Shown piece after piece: positions 18,450-27,715 of a stretch of 64,000 bases of DNA. Both the position numbers and the translations under genes were made by a program. The DNA is from Paenibacillus agricola (GTDB lineage Bacteria > Bacillota > Bacilli > Paenibacillales > NBRC-103111): positions 905,878-969,877 of the forward strand of contig NZ_JAAOIW010000001.1 of the NCBI RefSeq assembly GCF_011440305.1, written 5' to 3'. Position 1 is the stretch's first letter, and each line of letters begins with the position of its first letter. Below the pieces are notes generated by a model. That model did no database searches. It saw only the letters and a program-made list of their open reading frames with translations, and had not been told where the DNA came from.

Positions 18450-20939
18450 TTAATAATAACGCTGATCAGGCTGCAATTCAGCAAGCTTCTCTAAATAGCG
18501 GAAGAAGGCAACAGCTGCTTGAGCACGAGTTACCTCCTGCTTAGGGTTAAAGCTGTTCTCAGCAAGCGTCATGATGCCAAGTCCAAGTACGATAGCGGCT
18601 TCGCCACGATTTTTGAGCGAGCCTGCATCCTGGAAGCTGCTGTTAAAAATATGATCATATGCCGTTAGCTTCTTATAGCCAAGTGCACGTACAATGAGTC
18701 CGGCCATCTCTTCCCTGGTCATGACTGTCTGCGGATTAAATTCTTGCCCGAGGTCAATCAGCCCACGGTCTACCGCATTCTCTACATAGGCAAAATAGGT
18801 AGAACCATTACTTACATCCTTGAATGATGCCGCGCGTTCAGCTCCATAAGCGATTCCGGAACGCCCGCCATTCATCGTGATTACGAGCATCTTGATTAGC
18901 TCGCCGCGTGTTATGGAAGCATTCGGATTCACTTTCCCATCCGCTACATCCAGAGCTTGGTAATCCAGCATAATTTGCAGCTCTTTTTGAGCCCAATGGC
19001 CCTCGAGGTCTGTTACCTGGATTTTTTCCAAAGAGATGACTTCGCCATTAGTGCTACTCCTCCATTGACCCGTTGCTGCATCAAGGAAATAGCTCTCGCC
19101 ACTATACTTCGACGTTAACACATAAACCAGCTTAGCCTCTTTGTCCACCTTGCCATTAACATCGGAGCCAGGAGGAAGCTCCCCGGCAGCCATCATCACA
19201 CGGATCTTTTCCATCGGGATCGGTCCGCCTGCCATTTGGTTGAAAATTACATAATTCAGCTTGATTACATAAGGAGAAAGTAATAGTTCTTTGGCTTTAT
19301 TCGCATCGATCGTTGCCGGCTTCGTAGCCGGATAAGCAATATTCGAGAAATTAAAATGGTAGTTCATCATATCGCCGGTAGCTTTATCTATAGAAACCTG
19401 TACGTTTTCCTGATTCACATACACACCATCAATGATTCGTTTAAACGAAATATCCCAGGCGCTCATCATTTTTAATTGTTCGGCAGGAATCTGATCAATC
19501 ATGGATGTATCCAGCACTAGCTGATGGGTATACGCGGGCAGCTGTTTTTTCACAAAATCAATCGCCTTCGCTTTTGCCTCTTCCACAGTAACCTTTGGCT
19601 CAACTGGCTTCTGTTCGTCATACGGAATATACGTATTACGGCTAAAGCTGGTAATTACGCCAGTTTTGCTATTTACAGTCGCCCAGACGTTCGAGCCACC
19701 CCTCCCGATTACGGTGTCTTCCTTCGCTTGGCTCCACCTCAGATTCCAGACAGATTGCACCTCGCCTGTGATCGGGTTCGTGGATTCATTATAGGAAGCC
19801 TCCTCTTGCTTAGCTCCCTCGGGAAGCTTAAATGTAGAGTTGATTTTTTCCCATGCCTGTTCCTTCGTCAAATTAAGATGGCTCGCCGGCGGCTCGCTTA
19901 TTGGCGATTCCGTCAACGGCTGTTCGGATTGAGGGACTGCTTTGGCAGCAAGTCCTTCCTTCCAAGGCTCTCCCGTTACCGCTTTCAAGACCAGCGGATC
20001 CATGCTGTAGGTAATAACAGGCTTTTTCTCACCCTTCGCTTCATAAAGCATCATATAATTTAGCTTAAGATTAGCGTTATCTCTGAAGGCTTTGGCCGCA
20101 GCTTCTTCGCTTATGGGTGTAGCTTGCTCAAAGGTGGCTGCCTCATCCCAATTAAAGCTGTAATTCGTGACGCTGCCGTCCCCGTTTATTTGCAGATTGA
20201 TCCCATTCATCGGAAAAGCCACACCATTATGGATGCGGTCATACCTGATCGCATATTGATAGGAGCCGTTTAGCGGCGCTTTCAGCGACTGCTCCAAAAT
20301 ATCATTAAAGCGCAGCTGCCCTTGCTCATTCACATTGAGCTTGGCAATCCATTGAGCCGCAATTTCCTTAGCTCTCTGATAGTCCACTTTCGGGGGATAG
20401 CTCGGTTTAACATTAGGGTCGTTGCTATAGGAGGAATAATCCAAAAGCCTGCCGCTGACTCCATTAATCGTTACATTCATATTGCCGATGCTTTTGCCTT
20501 CCACAAGCTTCGTAAAGCTGATATTCCAGTAAATAATTTTATTGCTGTCGATCCCCATACCATTCGAACTCAAATTAACCGATTGGACTACATAACCATC
20601 CGGTATGGCTACATAAGATTTCGCGAGCTCAATCGCCTGTTCCTTAGTAATCTTCGCTTCCTCAGGAGAAACGGAGGAGCCACCGCCCGGCATGGGCGCA
20701 GGAATTGAAGTATAGGGCATCGAGCCAGGCATAGAAACAGGAGCCGAGCTGCTTGCTGCTGGATCAGAGGCTGGGCTTCCATTCACGGAAGCTGCCCCCG
20801 TGTCACCTCCTCCTGGAACAGATGCAGCGTTTGAACTCGTAGCTGCAGGCAGGCTTTCGGCTGCCATAGCCATTGGAATACTGGAAAATAATAGCATGGA
20901 AGTAAGTGCTACAGTGCTTGCTTGTTTGAGCATTTTCAT
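18450..20939 (-). CDS. Secreted YcdB/YcdC-repeat protein with C-terminal SLH domains
   Basis: An 829-residue exported protein. A Sec signal peptide ends near AMAAE (residue 27), and a Gly/Ser/Pro/Ala-rich linker spans about 28-95. Four YcdB/YcdC-type units follow, each starting with an xxEEAxxxAxxFV-like helix (about 95-200, 200-330, 350-450, 455-640). Three S-layer-homology segments follow from about 650 (LEGHWAQKELQIMLDYQ, ASFKDVSNGSTYFAYVENAV, SFQDAGSLKNRGEAAIVLGL). The SLH part anchors it to pyruvylated cell-wall polymer; the repeats have no assigned activity. GGGGGAATTCCT precedes the ATG. It is last in a run of surface-protein genes; a 93-base gap separates it from the TAXI-like gene. 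Confidence 0.88.
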   Translation of the reverse strand: MKMLKQASTVALTSMLLFSSIPMAMAAESLPAATSSNAASVPGGGDTGAASVNGSPASDPAASSSAPVSMPGSMPYTSIPAPMPGGGSSVSPEEAKITKEQAIELAKSYVAIPDGYVVQSVNLSSNGMGIDSNKIIYWNISFTKLVEGKSIGNMNVTINGVSGRLLDYSSYSNDPNVKPSYPPKVDYQRAKEIAAQWIAKLNVNEQGQLRFNDILEQSLKAPLNGSYQYAIRYDRIHNGVAFPMNGINLQINGDGSVTNYSFNWDEAATFEQATPISEEAAAKAFRDNANLKLNYMMLYEAKGEKKPVITYSMDPLVLKAVTGEPWKEGLAAKAVPQSEQPLTESPISEPPASHLNLTKEQAWEKINSTFKLPEGAKQEEASYNESTNPITGEVQSVWNLRWSQAKEDTVIGRGGSNVWATVNSKTGVITSFSRNTYIPYDEQKPVEPKVTVEEAKAKAIDFVKKQLPAYTHQLVLDTSMIDQIPAEQLKMMSAWDISFKRIIDGVYVNQENVQVSIDKATGDMMNYHFNFSNIAYPATKPATIDANKAKELLLSPYVIKLNYVIFNQMAGGPIPMEKIRVMMAAGELPPGSDVNGKVDKEAKLVYVLTSKYSGESYFLDAATGQWRSSTNGEVISLEKIQVTDLEGHWAQKELQIMLDYQALDVADGKVNPNASITRGELIKMLVITMNGGRSGIAYGAERAASFKDVSNGSTYFAYVENAVDRGLIDLGQEFNPQTVMTREEMAGLIVRALGYKKLTAYDHIFNSSFQDAGSLKNRGEAAIVLGLGIMTLAENSFNPKQEVTRAQAAVAFFRYLEKLAELQPDQRYY

Positions 20940-21031
20940 AGGAATTCCCCCTTTTTTGCGTTGCCTTTACACGCTTAATCTCTAGACGGTGATTTCCATA
21001 TAAAGGTTGCTGGGGATCCCACAAAATTTTC

Positions 21032-22381
21032 TCAGCTCGCATGCCCTCGTATTTTTTGAATACGGAGCAGGGCATAGCTGCGGGAATCATTAATACTAAA
21101 CAAAAGGCGATCCACAATTCCGGCATCCTTCAATACGGAGGTTGCGTAATGCTCCAGTACCCATTGCTTATGCTGGTTCAGCCTTGAGACGATATCCTCC
21201 AGACGCCTCGCTTGGAAATCGCCTTTCGCATCCAGTTGATTCAGCTCAGTCTCAATGGCTGCAAGCTCTTTAAACAAGCTGATGAATTCGGCATCATCTG
21301 TATCCTGTTCTTTCCCTTTCTTCTTGCGGAAAGCAATAAGCAGAGTAGAAAGCACAGTAATACCAATCCCGACTATACCTTGAATTTTCTCAAAATCCTC
21401 CTGTGAAAATATCGGGTCTTTACGCGCCATAAATAACTCCGTACCTGCCGAAACGGGAAAGCTTGCTGCAATAAGGATGTTTTCTTCCTTCAAATTTTGA
21501 CGGGTCTTGCCTACCATTGCCGGGCTATACAAAATCTCCAGCATTTTCGAAATTGCTTTGGGATCAGCTTCGGAATTGGCTACAACTTGCAGGTTGGTTC
21601 CTACTGTTTGAATATCTTTGGCAGGCACGGGCGGGTCAACATTGTAGGTAAAGGCCAAAATTTCAGCGTTAGCCACCCAACCCTGCCGTAATGCCAAAGA
21701 ATTAGGAAAGGGCAGCTCCATCAGCTTGTAGCCGCGATCCTTCACAAAATAATCGGCAATATAGGAGGGTGTCAGTGAAATATTAAAAATCACATCAGGC
21801 AGCCTGTTTGCAGGCATACTGATTAAATCCTCGGCGCTATTATTGGTTTCAACGTAGCTTACCCCTTCCGTGAGACCCATATAATCCAGTACCTTTTTAC
21901 CGATGATTCTCGTTCCTTCATCACGCGGTCCCAGGTCAATGACGGTTCCTTTCAGATCATCCTCCACAAGATCTCCACGAACCAGCACATGCAGCATTTC
22001 GGGTACTAAAGTAGCAACATGATTCACGTTAGGAAACTTTTTATCCAGTCCCCCTTGTATAAAAGCGACATCAAGCTTGCCTTCATTCACCTGCTCAAGA
22101 ATTTCCAAGCTCCCGTTTGCGGGTTGAATAAGCAGCTTTAACCTGTTGGATTCCGCTTCCTCCTGCAGCTTTTTGGCGAAGTAATGCCGGCTACTCAAAA
22201 TATCACCGCCAGAAATGCTCAATTCATAGCTTTTGGGAATAACGGAATATATGGAATACCCTAAAATACCAGTAACCACGCCAACAAGGACAATAATCAA
22301 AGCCAAACGGACAATTTTATGGCTCATTATCTTTTGAAACCAGTCCTCCAAAAACTTGGAGCCTACCTCTTCGTCGATCAC
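21032..22381 (-). CDS. Membrane-anchored TAXI-family (TRAP-like) binding protein
   Basis: A 449-residue protein with a membrane segment at about 25-47. The following TAXI/periplasmic-binding fold opens with ELSISGGDI near residue 53 and includes GKLDVAFIQGG and VIDLGPRDEGTRIIGKKVL. A second membrane helix (about 338-355, GIVGIGITVLSTLLIAF) is followed by a charged cytoplasmic helical tail of about 90 residues. Classical TAXI proteins are free or lipid-anchored and partner with TRAP permeases; none is present here. Two anchoring helices and a cytoplasmic tail suggest signalling or scaffolding. The start is GTG after CAGGTG. It is the third gene after two PstS-like genes. Confidence 0.75.
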   Translation of the reverse strand: MIDEEVGSKFLEDWFQKIMSHKIVRLALIIVLVGVVTGILGYSIYSVIPKSYELSISGGDILSSRHYFAKKLQEEAESNRLKLLIQPANGSLEILEQVNEGKLDVAFIQGGLDKKFPNVNHVATLVPEMLHVLVRGDLVEDDLKGTVIDLGPRDEGTRIIGKKVLDYMGLTEGVSYVETNNSAEDLISMPANRLPDVIFNISLTPSYIADYFVKDRGYKLMELPFPNSLALRQGWVANAEILAFTYNVDPPVPAKDIQTVGTNLQVVANSEADPKAISKMLEILYSPAMVGKTRQNLKEENILIAASFPVSAGTELFMARKDPIFSQEDFEKIQGIVGIGITVLSTLLIAFRKKKGKEQDTDDAEFISLFKELAAIETELNQLDAKGDFQARRLEDIVSRLNQHKQWVLEHYATSVLKDAGIVDRLLFSINDSRSYALLRIQKIRGHAS

Positions 22382-22399
22382 GCGTTACACCTGCCCCTT

Positions 22400-23236
22400 T
22401 TAGTAAACTCGCACGCCGCCGCGCTTTTCAATAATGGCTTGTCCTTGTTCGCTGCGTACAAAATCCAGGAAATCGAGCTTCGTCTTTTCAAAAGCCTCCA
22501 TACCGGGCTCACTATATAAAACATAATAAAAGGAACGGGTTAGTGGGTACCTGCTTGTGAGGATCGTTGTTGGCGTCATTTCAATACCGCCTACCTTTAG
22601 CTTTTTGATACTGTCGTTTACATCCTGCAAGCCCAATATTCCGATCGCATTGGGTGTATCCTCGATCGCCTTGCGTAATTCTTCGGCGGTCTGGAAGATC
22701 TGCATCGCCGCTGTGTAAGGGGCTCCCTTCATGACTAAATCCTCAACCATAATTCGGGTCGTGGAGGTTTTGACGCGTCCCATCACTTTAATCTCTTCAT
22801 TCTTTCCGCCAATTGCACTCCAATTGGTTATAGCACCTGTTAAAATTTGATAAATGTGATCCGAGCTAATGTCGGTCAGGGCATTAGCTTGATTAACCAC
22901 TATCGCCACACCATTTTTCCCTATTAAATATTGCTTGGTGTATTCATCCTCTTCGGTCCATTTGAGATCCCTCGACATTGTAGCCAAATCAATAGCACCC
23001 TTTTTCAAGGCCAGTAATCCTGGTGTCGATCCTCCGCCCGTATGGTTTACAATCACATTCGGATGTTTTTTCTTATACTCCTCTGCAAGTACAGCGGTGT
23101 ATGGATCTACCGTGGAAGAACCGGCAATCAGCAAGGTTTGTTTATCCTCGCCTGTGGCCCACGCCGAATAGCCTACATATAAAGCAGCTGCCATCAAGCA
23201 TAAGGATAGCAACGAGATGATGAGCCCTTTTTTCAT
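22400..23236 (-). CDS. PstS-like substrate-binding protein
   Basis: A 278-residue PBP-like protein starting at the second ATG (23236), which is correctly spaced from GGAGGTG; the first ATG at 23242 is too close. An N-terminal hydrophobic segment (about 5-25) lacks a lipobox Cys, so it is either cleaved or a membrane anchor. The core shows phosphate-binding-protein features: IAGSSTVDPYTAVLAEEYKK, HTGGGSTPGL, DLATMSRDLKW, and KTSTTRIMVEDLV at the site where true PstS has an SGT loop. No pst permease or ATPase lies nearby. Confidence 0.8.
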   Translation of the reverse strand: MKKGLIISLLSLCLMAAALYVGYSAWATGEDKQTLLIAGSSTVDPYTAVLAEEYKKKHPNVIVNHTGGGSTPGLLALKKGAIDLATMSRDLKWTEEDEYTKQYLIGKNGVAIVVNQANALTDISSDHIYQILTGAITNWSAIGGKNEEIKVMGRVKTSTTRIMVEDLVMKGAPYTAAMQIFQTAEELRKAIEDTPNAIGILGLQDVNDSIKKLKVGGIEMTPTTILTSRYPLTRSFYYVLYSEPGMEAFEKTKLDFLDFVRSEQGQAIIEKRGGVRVY

Positions 23237-23254
23237 ATCCATTCACCTCCACTT

Positions 23255-24121
23255 TTATTTCGCAGGTATAATTCCGTAGTTTTGTGCTATTTTTTGTCCC
23301 TTCGCAGGCTCCAAGATGTAATCTATAAATAATTTGTTATGAGCCAACTGCTCTTCCCTCACATAAATGGACAAGTTTCTGGAAATAGGGTAGGTTTCAG
23401 CTTTAATTGTATGGGCATCTGCGCTAATTCCGTTAATAGGCAGAGGCTTGACGGTTTTGTTCACAGATAAGGTAGAGATATAACCGATAGCCCCTTTATG
23501 GGCTGCCGTATAAGATTGGATCGCCCTAGACTCAAGTATGCGAGTTTTCTTAGTAAGAAATGAAGTCGATCCCATTACTTTCTCACGCCAGGTCTCGTAG
23601 GTGCCTTGTGAAGGATCCTGTGAGGTGACTTCAATTTCCAAATTAGCTCCTCCGACCTCGGACCAATTGTTAATATCTCCTTTGTAGATCTGTTTGATCT
23701 GCTCAAGGGTCAGCCCAGTTACGGGATTCTCCGGATGTACAAATACAACAAGCGCATCCCGACCAATCAAATAGTTGGTGAATTTCAGCTTCTTGTCCTT
23801 TACCATTCGATCCAAATCTTCCGTCATTCCTGCAGAAGCCATCGAGATATCGGTCGTATCATCGATTAATGACTTGGTTCCATGGCTTGTACCTCCACCG
23901 TTTACAACCACCTTCTCCTGCGGATTGTCTGCCATGTAGCTTTCAGCGATGAGCTGAACGATAGGCAGTACCGTATCAGAACCCCGAATATGAATAACGT
24001 TCGAATCGGGAACTGCGGCATAGCTGTTGGAAGCCGGAGATGGCTTCACCACTACCAAATAAGCAACTAGAAAAAAAGTCGCCAATACCGCATATGTAGT
24101 CCATTTTCTTGTAGTCACCAA
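23255..24121 (-). CDS. PstS-like substrate-binding protein
   Basis: A 288-residue protein with an uncleaved-looking N-terminal helix (about 9-25) and no lipobox. Features of the phosphate-binding family are IRGSDTVLPIVQLIAESYM, NGGGTSHGTKSLID, DISMASAGM and QDPSQGTYETWRE. Start is TTG (24121) or the adjacent GTG, after GGAGGATG. First gene of a three-gene set with the next PstS-like and TAXI-like proteins; gaps are 13-18 bases, so they are one transcript. Anion binding is likely by family; transport is not supported because no channel gene is present. Confidence 0.82.
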   Translation of the reverse strand: MVTTRKWTTYAVLATFFLVAYLVVVKPSPASNSYAAVPDSNVIHIRGSDTVLPIVQLIAESYMADNPQEKVVVNGGGTSHGTKSLIDDTTDISMASAGMTEDLDRMVKDKKLKFTNYLIGRDALVVFVHPENPVTGLTLEQIKQIYKGDINNWSEVGGANLEIEVTSQDPSQGTYETWREKVMGSTSFLTKKTRILESRAIQSYTAAHKGAIGYISTLSVNKTVKPLPINGISADAHTIKAETYPISRNLSIYVREEQLAHNKLFIDYILEPAKGQKIAQNYGIIPAK

Positions 24122-24272
24122 ACATTCATCCTCCTAGTATAGGACTAACTTGATTGTGCTGCGCTTGAGCTTGGCCATGTACATGTGTATCCCTTCTATA
24201 TTAGCTAATTTTATTCAGAAAAACTGCTTGCTAACGCAATCTTCATATAATCTTAACAATAGGTTTTTCTGC

Positions 24273-24301
24273 TTGCTTGCACATCTATGAATAGGTTAAA
24301 A
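24273..24301 (+). promoter_or_regulatory. Sigma-A-like promoter of the PadR gene
   Basis: TTGCTT and TTAAAA are separated by 17 bases and lie 62 bases before the PadR start. The match is moderate. Confidence 0.5.
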
Positions 24302-24363
24302 TTAACTCGGATTTATTCATGTAATATTTTCAACTTTACTATAAGATAAGGGAGTTATTTCGT

Positions 24364-24942
24364 ATGAACACCATCCAATATGCACTCTTGAGCTTGCTTG
24401 CTCGGGAGCCACTCAGCGGCTATGATATGAAGCAACAAATTAACCTCAAAATTAATCCTTTTTGGAAAATTAGTAATAACCAGCTGTATCCCGTGCTTGG
24501 CAAGCTGGAAAAGGCATGCTTTATTCAGCTAAAAGCTATAGAACAAGATGGGTATCGGCCTGCTAGAAAGATTTATGAAATTACAGACGCTGGGCTTGAA
24601 AAATTAAAGGAATGGATTGCTGCACCTAGTGAAACCGATGTAATTCGGGACGAATTTACCGTTAAGCTTTTCAATTCCTGGTTATTAGAGCCTGAAAAAA
24701 TGATAAATATCCTTGCGGACCGCAAACGACAGCATGAGGAAAAGCTTTTACTTTATGCGAATAAAATGAAGGAGCTTGCCGTTCGGCCGGAGTATGGTGA
24801 TATCGAGACCCCGCTTTTTTCAACGGCTGCTATCCTTAATCTGAGGATGGGCTATGAGCGAAGCTATATGGAATGGTGTGACAATATGGGAATGCTTTTA
24901 CAAGGTAGCTTAGACCAAAAGAGCAAAACCGCCAAGCTCTGA
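24364..24942 (+). CDS. PadR-family transcriptional regulator
   Basis: A 192-residue protein with the PadR winged helix at residues 5-80 (ALLSLLAREPLSGYDMKQQI, NQLYPVLGKLEKACFI, KIYEITDAGLEKLKEW) and the C-terminal Vir-like dimerisation helices (about 95-180). AAGGGAG precedes the ATG. It is divergent from the PstS-like/TAXI operon across a 242-base gap, so that operon is its likeliest target; effector unknown. Confidence 0.92.
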   Translation: MNTIQYALLSLLAREPLSGYDMKQQINLKINPFWKISNNQLYPVLGKLEKACFIQLKAIEQDGYRPARKIYEITDAGLEKLKEWIAAPSETDVIRDEFTVKLFNSWLLEPEKMINILADRKRQHEEKLLLYANKMKELAVRPEYGDIETPLFSTAAILNLRMGYERSYMEWCDNMGMLLQGSLDQKSKTAKL

Positions 24943-24982
24943 CCATGAAGTGGCTCATATAGCCGACAACCGTTGACAAACC

Positions 24983-25041
24983 AAAAAAGCGTGCCTACAG
25001 CCCTTCAATGGATACTGAAGAAGCTGTAGGCACGCTTTTTT
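24983..25041. terminator. Strong bidirectional terminator
   Basis: AAAAAAGCGTGCCTACAGC pairs perfectly with GCTGTAGGCACGCTTTTTT. It serves both the PadR gene (plus) and the SGNH hydrolase gene (minus), which converge. Confidence 0.95.
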
Positions 25042-25043
25042 AC

Positions 25044-26492
25044 TCACATATCATGATAAAGCCAAGCATCACCCGCCCAAGTCGTATGGATGTGATACCA
25101 ATCACCTTTTTTCTCAAAGGCTTTGACCTTCTGGGGAGACAATGCACCTAATTTATTCGTTGCCACGGTTGTGGGCAATTCGGATAAAACGGTAGGTGCC
25201 GTAAGCTGGAGAACCTGGTCGATCGGGACAATCTTATTGTCCTCGGGATTGGCAACTTTTCCATTGGGATAGTCCAAGGGCGAGCTTGTTGCTCCGGCAG
25301 GAATCCACTTATCACCCACCCAAGTCTTGATTCGGTACATATAATTCCCTACATCCGTTACTTCGACGGTTTGCGGGGTAATGACATACCAAGTGCTGGT
25401 GTCGGTATAGGCATCATTATACAACAACGTTTGATTAGTTATCTCCACCGTGGCTTTTTTGCTGTTGGTGGGTTGAATGTTGGTAAGCCAACTCTTATAG
25501 CGTATAATCGGGTGGTCCACATGGACCCATTTGTTCCCAAGCCACGTCTCGACTTGAAACCAGGCTTCCGTAGCCGTTTCGTAGTAGCTATTTTGCTTCA
25601 TCGCTGTTAGCACCTGTGGGGTTAAGAAAGTGGTCGGCTGCCAGTTCAGCTTCTGGTCATTATATAGCTGCGTCGGCTGTCTTAATTCCACCGTGAAGGT
25701 TTTGGGCGCAAAGGACTTATTTTGCCACTCGCCTAAGGGAATTTCCCCTGTAATTCTGTCGACGATCACATCGGCTATGGCACGGTACCCCATACTATTG
25801 GGATGTAAGGCATCCTGCATAAAGCGGTGCTCCGGCATGGCTACTCGCCCGAATATAAGGCTGGGGATGTCAATAATATCGACACGCTCGCTGTAGCCCT
25901 CAAAGCTCTGGTACACATTCCATAATTGGTCTGAATAGGACTGGGCATTCTCAATGGGCGAGATTTGCTCACTTTTTAGCGGATTTTTCGTTAAAAAGGT
26001 GTTAGGGATACGAAGAAGAATATGTCCGGTCGTCTCATTAAGAATCCGATCCACTGCCTTCTGCAGATCCGCTCTAATCTGATTTGGGCTGCTTCCTTGT
26101 GCCGGTCCTCGCCGTATATCGTTAATTCCATAAGATAGGACATAGAGATCTGCATGATCCTGGATTACCGTATCCAGCGTATTATAGTTGGTTGATCTAT
26201 TACTCACAAAATTATGTAACGTGTCGCCATTCGTTCCACGGTTATTGACCGTGACTCCTTCCAGCGGACCGCCAGGAGCCGCGTATTGCTGGGAAATGCG
26301 AGCGTACAAGCCAGAAGCAGACTCCGTCGTGCTATCGCCTACAAAGTCAATGATTTTACCTGACTTGGGATTGTCATAGAATTGGTGAATGGTGGTGCTG
26401 GTATCATTGGCAGCGAAGGTGTGCGAAGGCAGGCAAAGGGCAACGAATAGAGCAATACTTATTGTTAGCAGCATGGTGTAAGTTATCTTCAT
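25044..26492 (-). CDS. Secreted SGNH/GDSL hydrolase with C-terminal SH3-like repeats
   Basis: A 482-residue exported esterase-like protein. Signal peptide to about residue 27 (HTFAAN). Block I FVGDSTTES near residue 50 holds the nucleophile Ser. SYGINDIRRG is the oxyanion Asn block, and DALHPNSMGY is the catalytic Asp-His block. From about 255 there are three related units, each with a hydrophobic strand and a Trp-rich closing motif (WLGNKWVHVDH, WVGDKWIPAG, WAGDAWLYHD), resembling SH3/GW cell-wall-binding repeats. A role in deacylating cell-wall or extracellular polysaccharide is inferred. Monocistronic, bounded by a terminator. Confidence 0.87.
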   Translation of the reverse strand: MKITYTMLLTISIALFVALCLPSHTFAANDTSTTIHQFYDNPKSGKIIDFVGDSTTESASGLYARISQQYAAPGGPLEGVTVNNRGTNGDTLHNFVSNRSTNYNTLDTVIQDHADLYVLSYGINDIRRGPAQGSSPNQIRADLQKAVDRILNETTGHILLRIPNTFLTKNPLKSEQISPIENAQSYSDQLWNVYQSFEGYSERVDIIDIPSLIFGRVAMPEHRFMQDALHPNSMGYRAIADVIVDRITGEIPLGEWQNKSFAPKTFTVELRQPTQLYNDQKLNWQPTTFLTPQVLTAMKQNSYYETATEAWFQVETWLGNKWVHVDHPIIRYKSWLTNIQPTNSKKATVEITNQTLLYNDAYTDTSTWYVITPQTVEVTDVGNYMYRIKTWVGDKWIPAGATSSPLDYPNGKVANPEDNKIVPIDQVLQLTAPTVLSELPTTVATNKLGALSPQKVKAFEKKGDWYHIHTTWAGDAWLYHDM

Positions 26493-26617
26493 GTTTGGGC
26501 TATCCTCACTTATTCATTTATTGATAAGCATTCTATAATAAAGTTTATCCAACAATCTCTAATTCTATCGTAAAAAAGCCCCAAATGAAAGTTGTGGCAC
26601 AATGAAGCGGACAATAA

Positions 26618-26662
26618 AGAGGCTGTTCCTTAGCCATTGTAATGACTTTCGGGACAGCCTCT
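26618..26662 (-). terminator. Terminator of the Gfo/Idh/MocA oxidoreductase gene
   Basis: AGAGGCTGTTCC pairs with GGGACAGCCTCT. On the minus strand it is followed by a short TTTATTG. Confidence 0.75.
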
Positions 26663-26676
26663 GCGGATTAATGCGT

Positions 26677-27663
26677 TTAATCAGCAGGATAAACCAAACC
26701 CCACTGCTTTCTGATCGTATCTAAAGTAGTCATAATAGCCAAGGTTTCATCCAGCTTCATAAAGGTGCTTTCTGTCAGTCCGTCGCGCAGGCAGGCCATC
26801 GCTTCCTCCGCTTCAAAAACAAAGCCATGCGCTACACGCTCATCTTGAAATACTTCCGGTTCTTCGCCTGTTACCCTAAGCGTAGCCGTACGGGCTGAAA
26901 GGAATAAAGGGATGTGGATATGCCCTTTAGAGCCGAATATGTAGGCTTCATTGGTCATTGCCAGCTGAACCGAGCCATTAATCGCGGCAGTCTGCCCGCC
27001 TTCATATTCGAATATGAGCGAAAACTGTTCATCCACGCCGGTTTCACCCATCCTGACACTGCTTAGGATGTTCGTAGGCTGAGCGCCATAGACCATCGAG
27101 GCAAAGGAAATCGGATAAATGCCCGCATCCAGCAAGGTTCCTCCGCCTAAATCGCGATTCAGCAAACGGCTTTCAGGCTTCCAGCCAATATTAAAGCCGA
27201 AATCGGCCTTCACTAATTTGACCTCGCCGATTTTTCCTTCAGCCAGCCATTGCCTTACCTGATGGATTGCCGGCAGGTGGCGCGTCCACATCGCTTCCAT
27301 CAGGAAGATTCGATTCTCCTTCGCGTAAGTGACCATTTCCTCGGCTTCCGCCGCGTTCATCGTAAACGGCTTTTCGCATAACACCGCTTTGCCTGCCCGC
27401 AAAAAGGTTAGTGTGTTGTCCTTATGCGCAGGATGCAGCGTCCCCAAATAGACAATATCGATATCCGGATCATTAGCCAGCTCGTCCAGGCTGCCATAAG
27501 CCTTCGCAATATGATGCATCTTGGCAAAGGCTTCGGCCTTTTCAAGATTACGTCCGCCCACAGCTACGATTTCCGCTCCTGAAGCAAAAGCCAAATCTTT
27601 AACAAATTGCTTGGAAATATTACCTGGACCGGCAATCCCCCATTTAATCGTTTGGTTTGACAT
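26677..27663 (-). CDS. Gfo/Idh/MocA-family NAD(P)-dependent oxidoreductase
   Basis: A 328-residue cytoplasmic enzyme. The N-terminal Rossmann motif is WGIAGPGNISKQFVKDL, CEKPFTMNAAEAE (about residue 95) has the conserved Lys, and DLGGGTLLDAGIYPISFAS (about 170-188) holds the catalytic-region Asp/His-type residues. Such enzymes act on sugars or inositols; the substrate cannot be told. Start ATG at 27663 follows AAAGGAG; a GTG two codons upstream is possible. Gap of 52 bases from the helicase gene upstream. Confidence 0.93.
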   Translation of the reverse strand: MSNQTIKWGIAGPGNISKQFVKDLAFASGAEIVAVGGRNLEKAEAFAKMHHIAKAYGSLDELANDPDIDIVYLGTLHPAHKDNTLTFLRAGKAVLCEKPFTMNAAEAEEMVTYAKENRIFLMEAMWTRHLPAIHQVRQWLAEGKIGEVKLVKADFGFNIGWKPESRLLNRDLGGGTLLDAGIYPISFASMVYGAQPTNILSSVRMGETGVDEQFSLIFEYEGGQTAAINGSVQLAMTNEAYIFGSKGHIHIPLFLSARTATLRVTGEEPEVFQDERVAHGFVFEAEEAMACLRDGLTESTFMKLDETLAIMTTLDTIRKQWGLVYPAD

Positions 27664-27715
27664 GCACACACGCTCCTTTATCTACTTGGATTTTCCAATC
27701 TATCTCATCATCTCA

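Noticed and set aside
19524..20063. 179-codon plus-strand frame
   Set aside because: Antisense shadow of the SLH/YcdB gene with no coding features.
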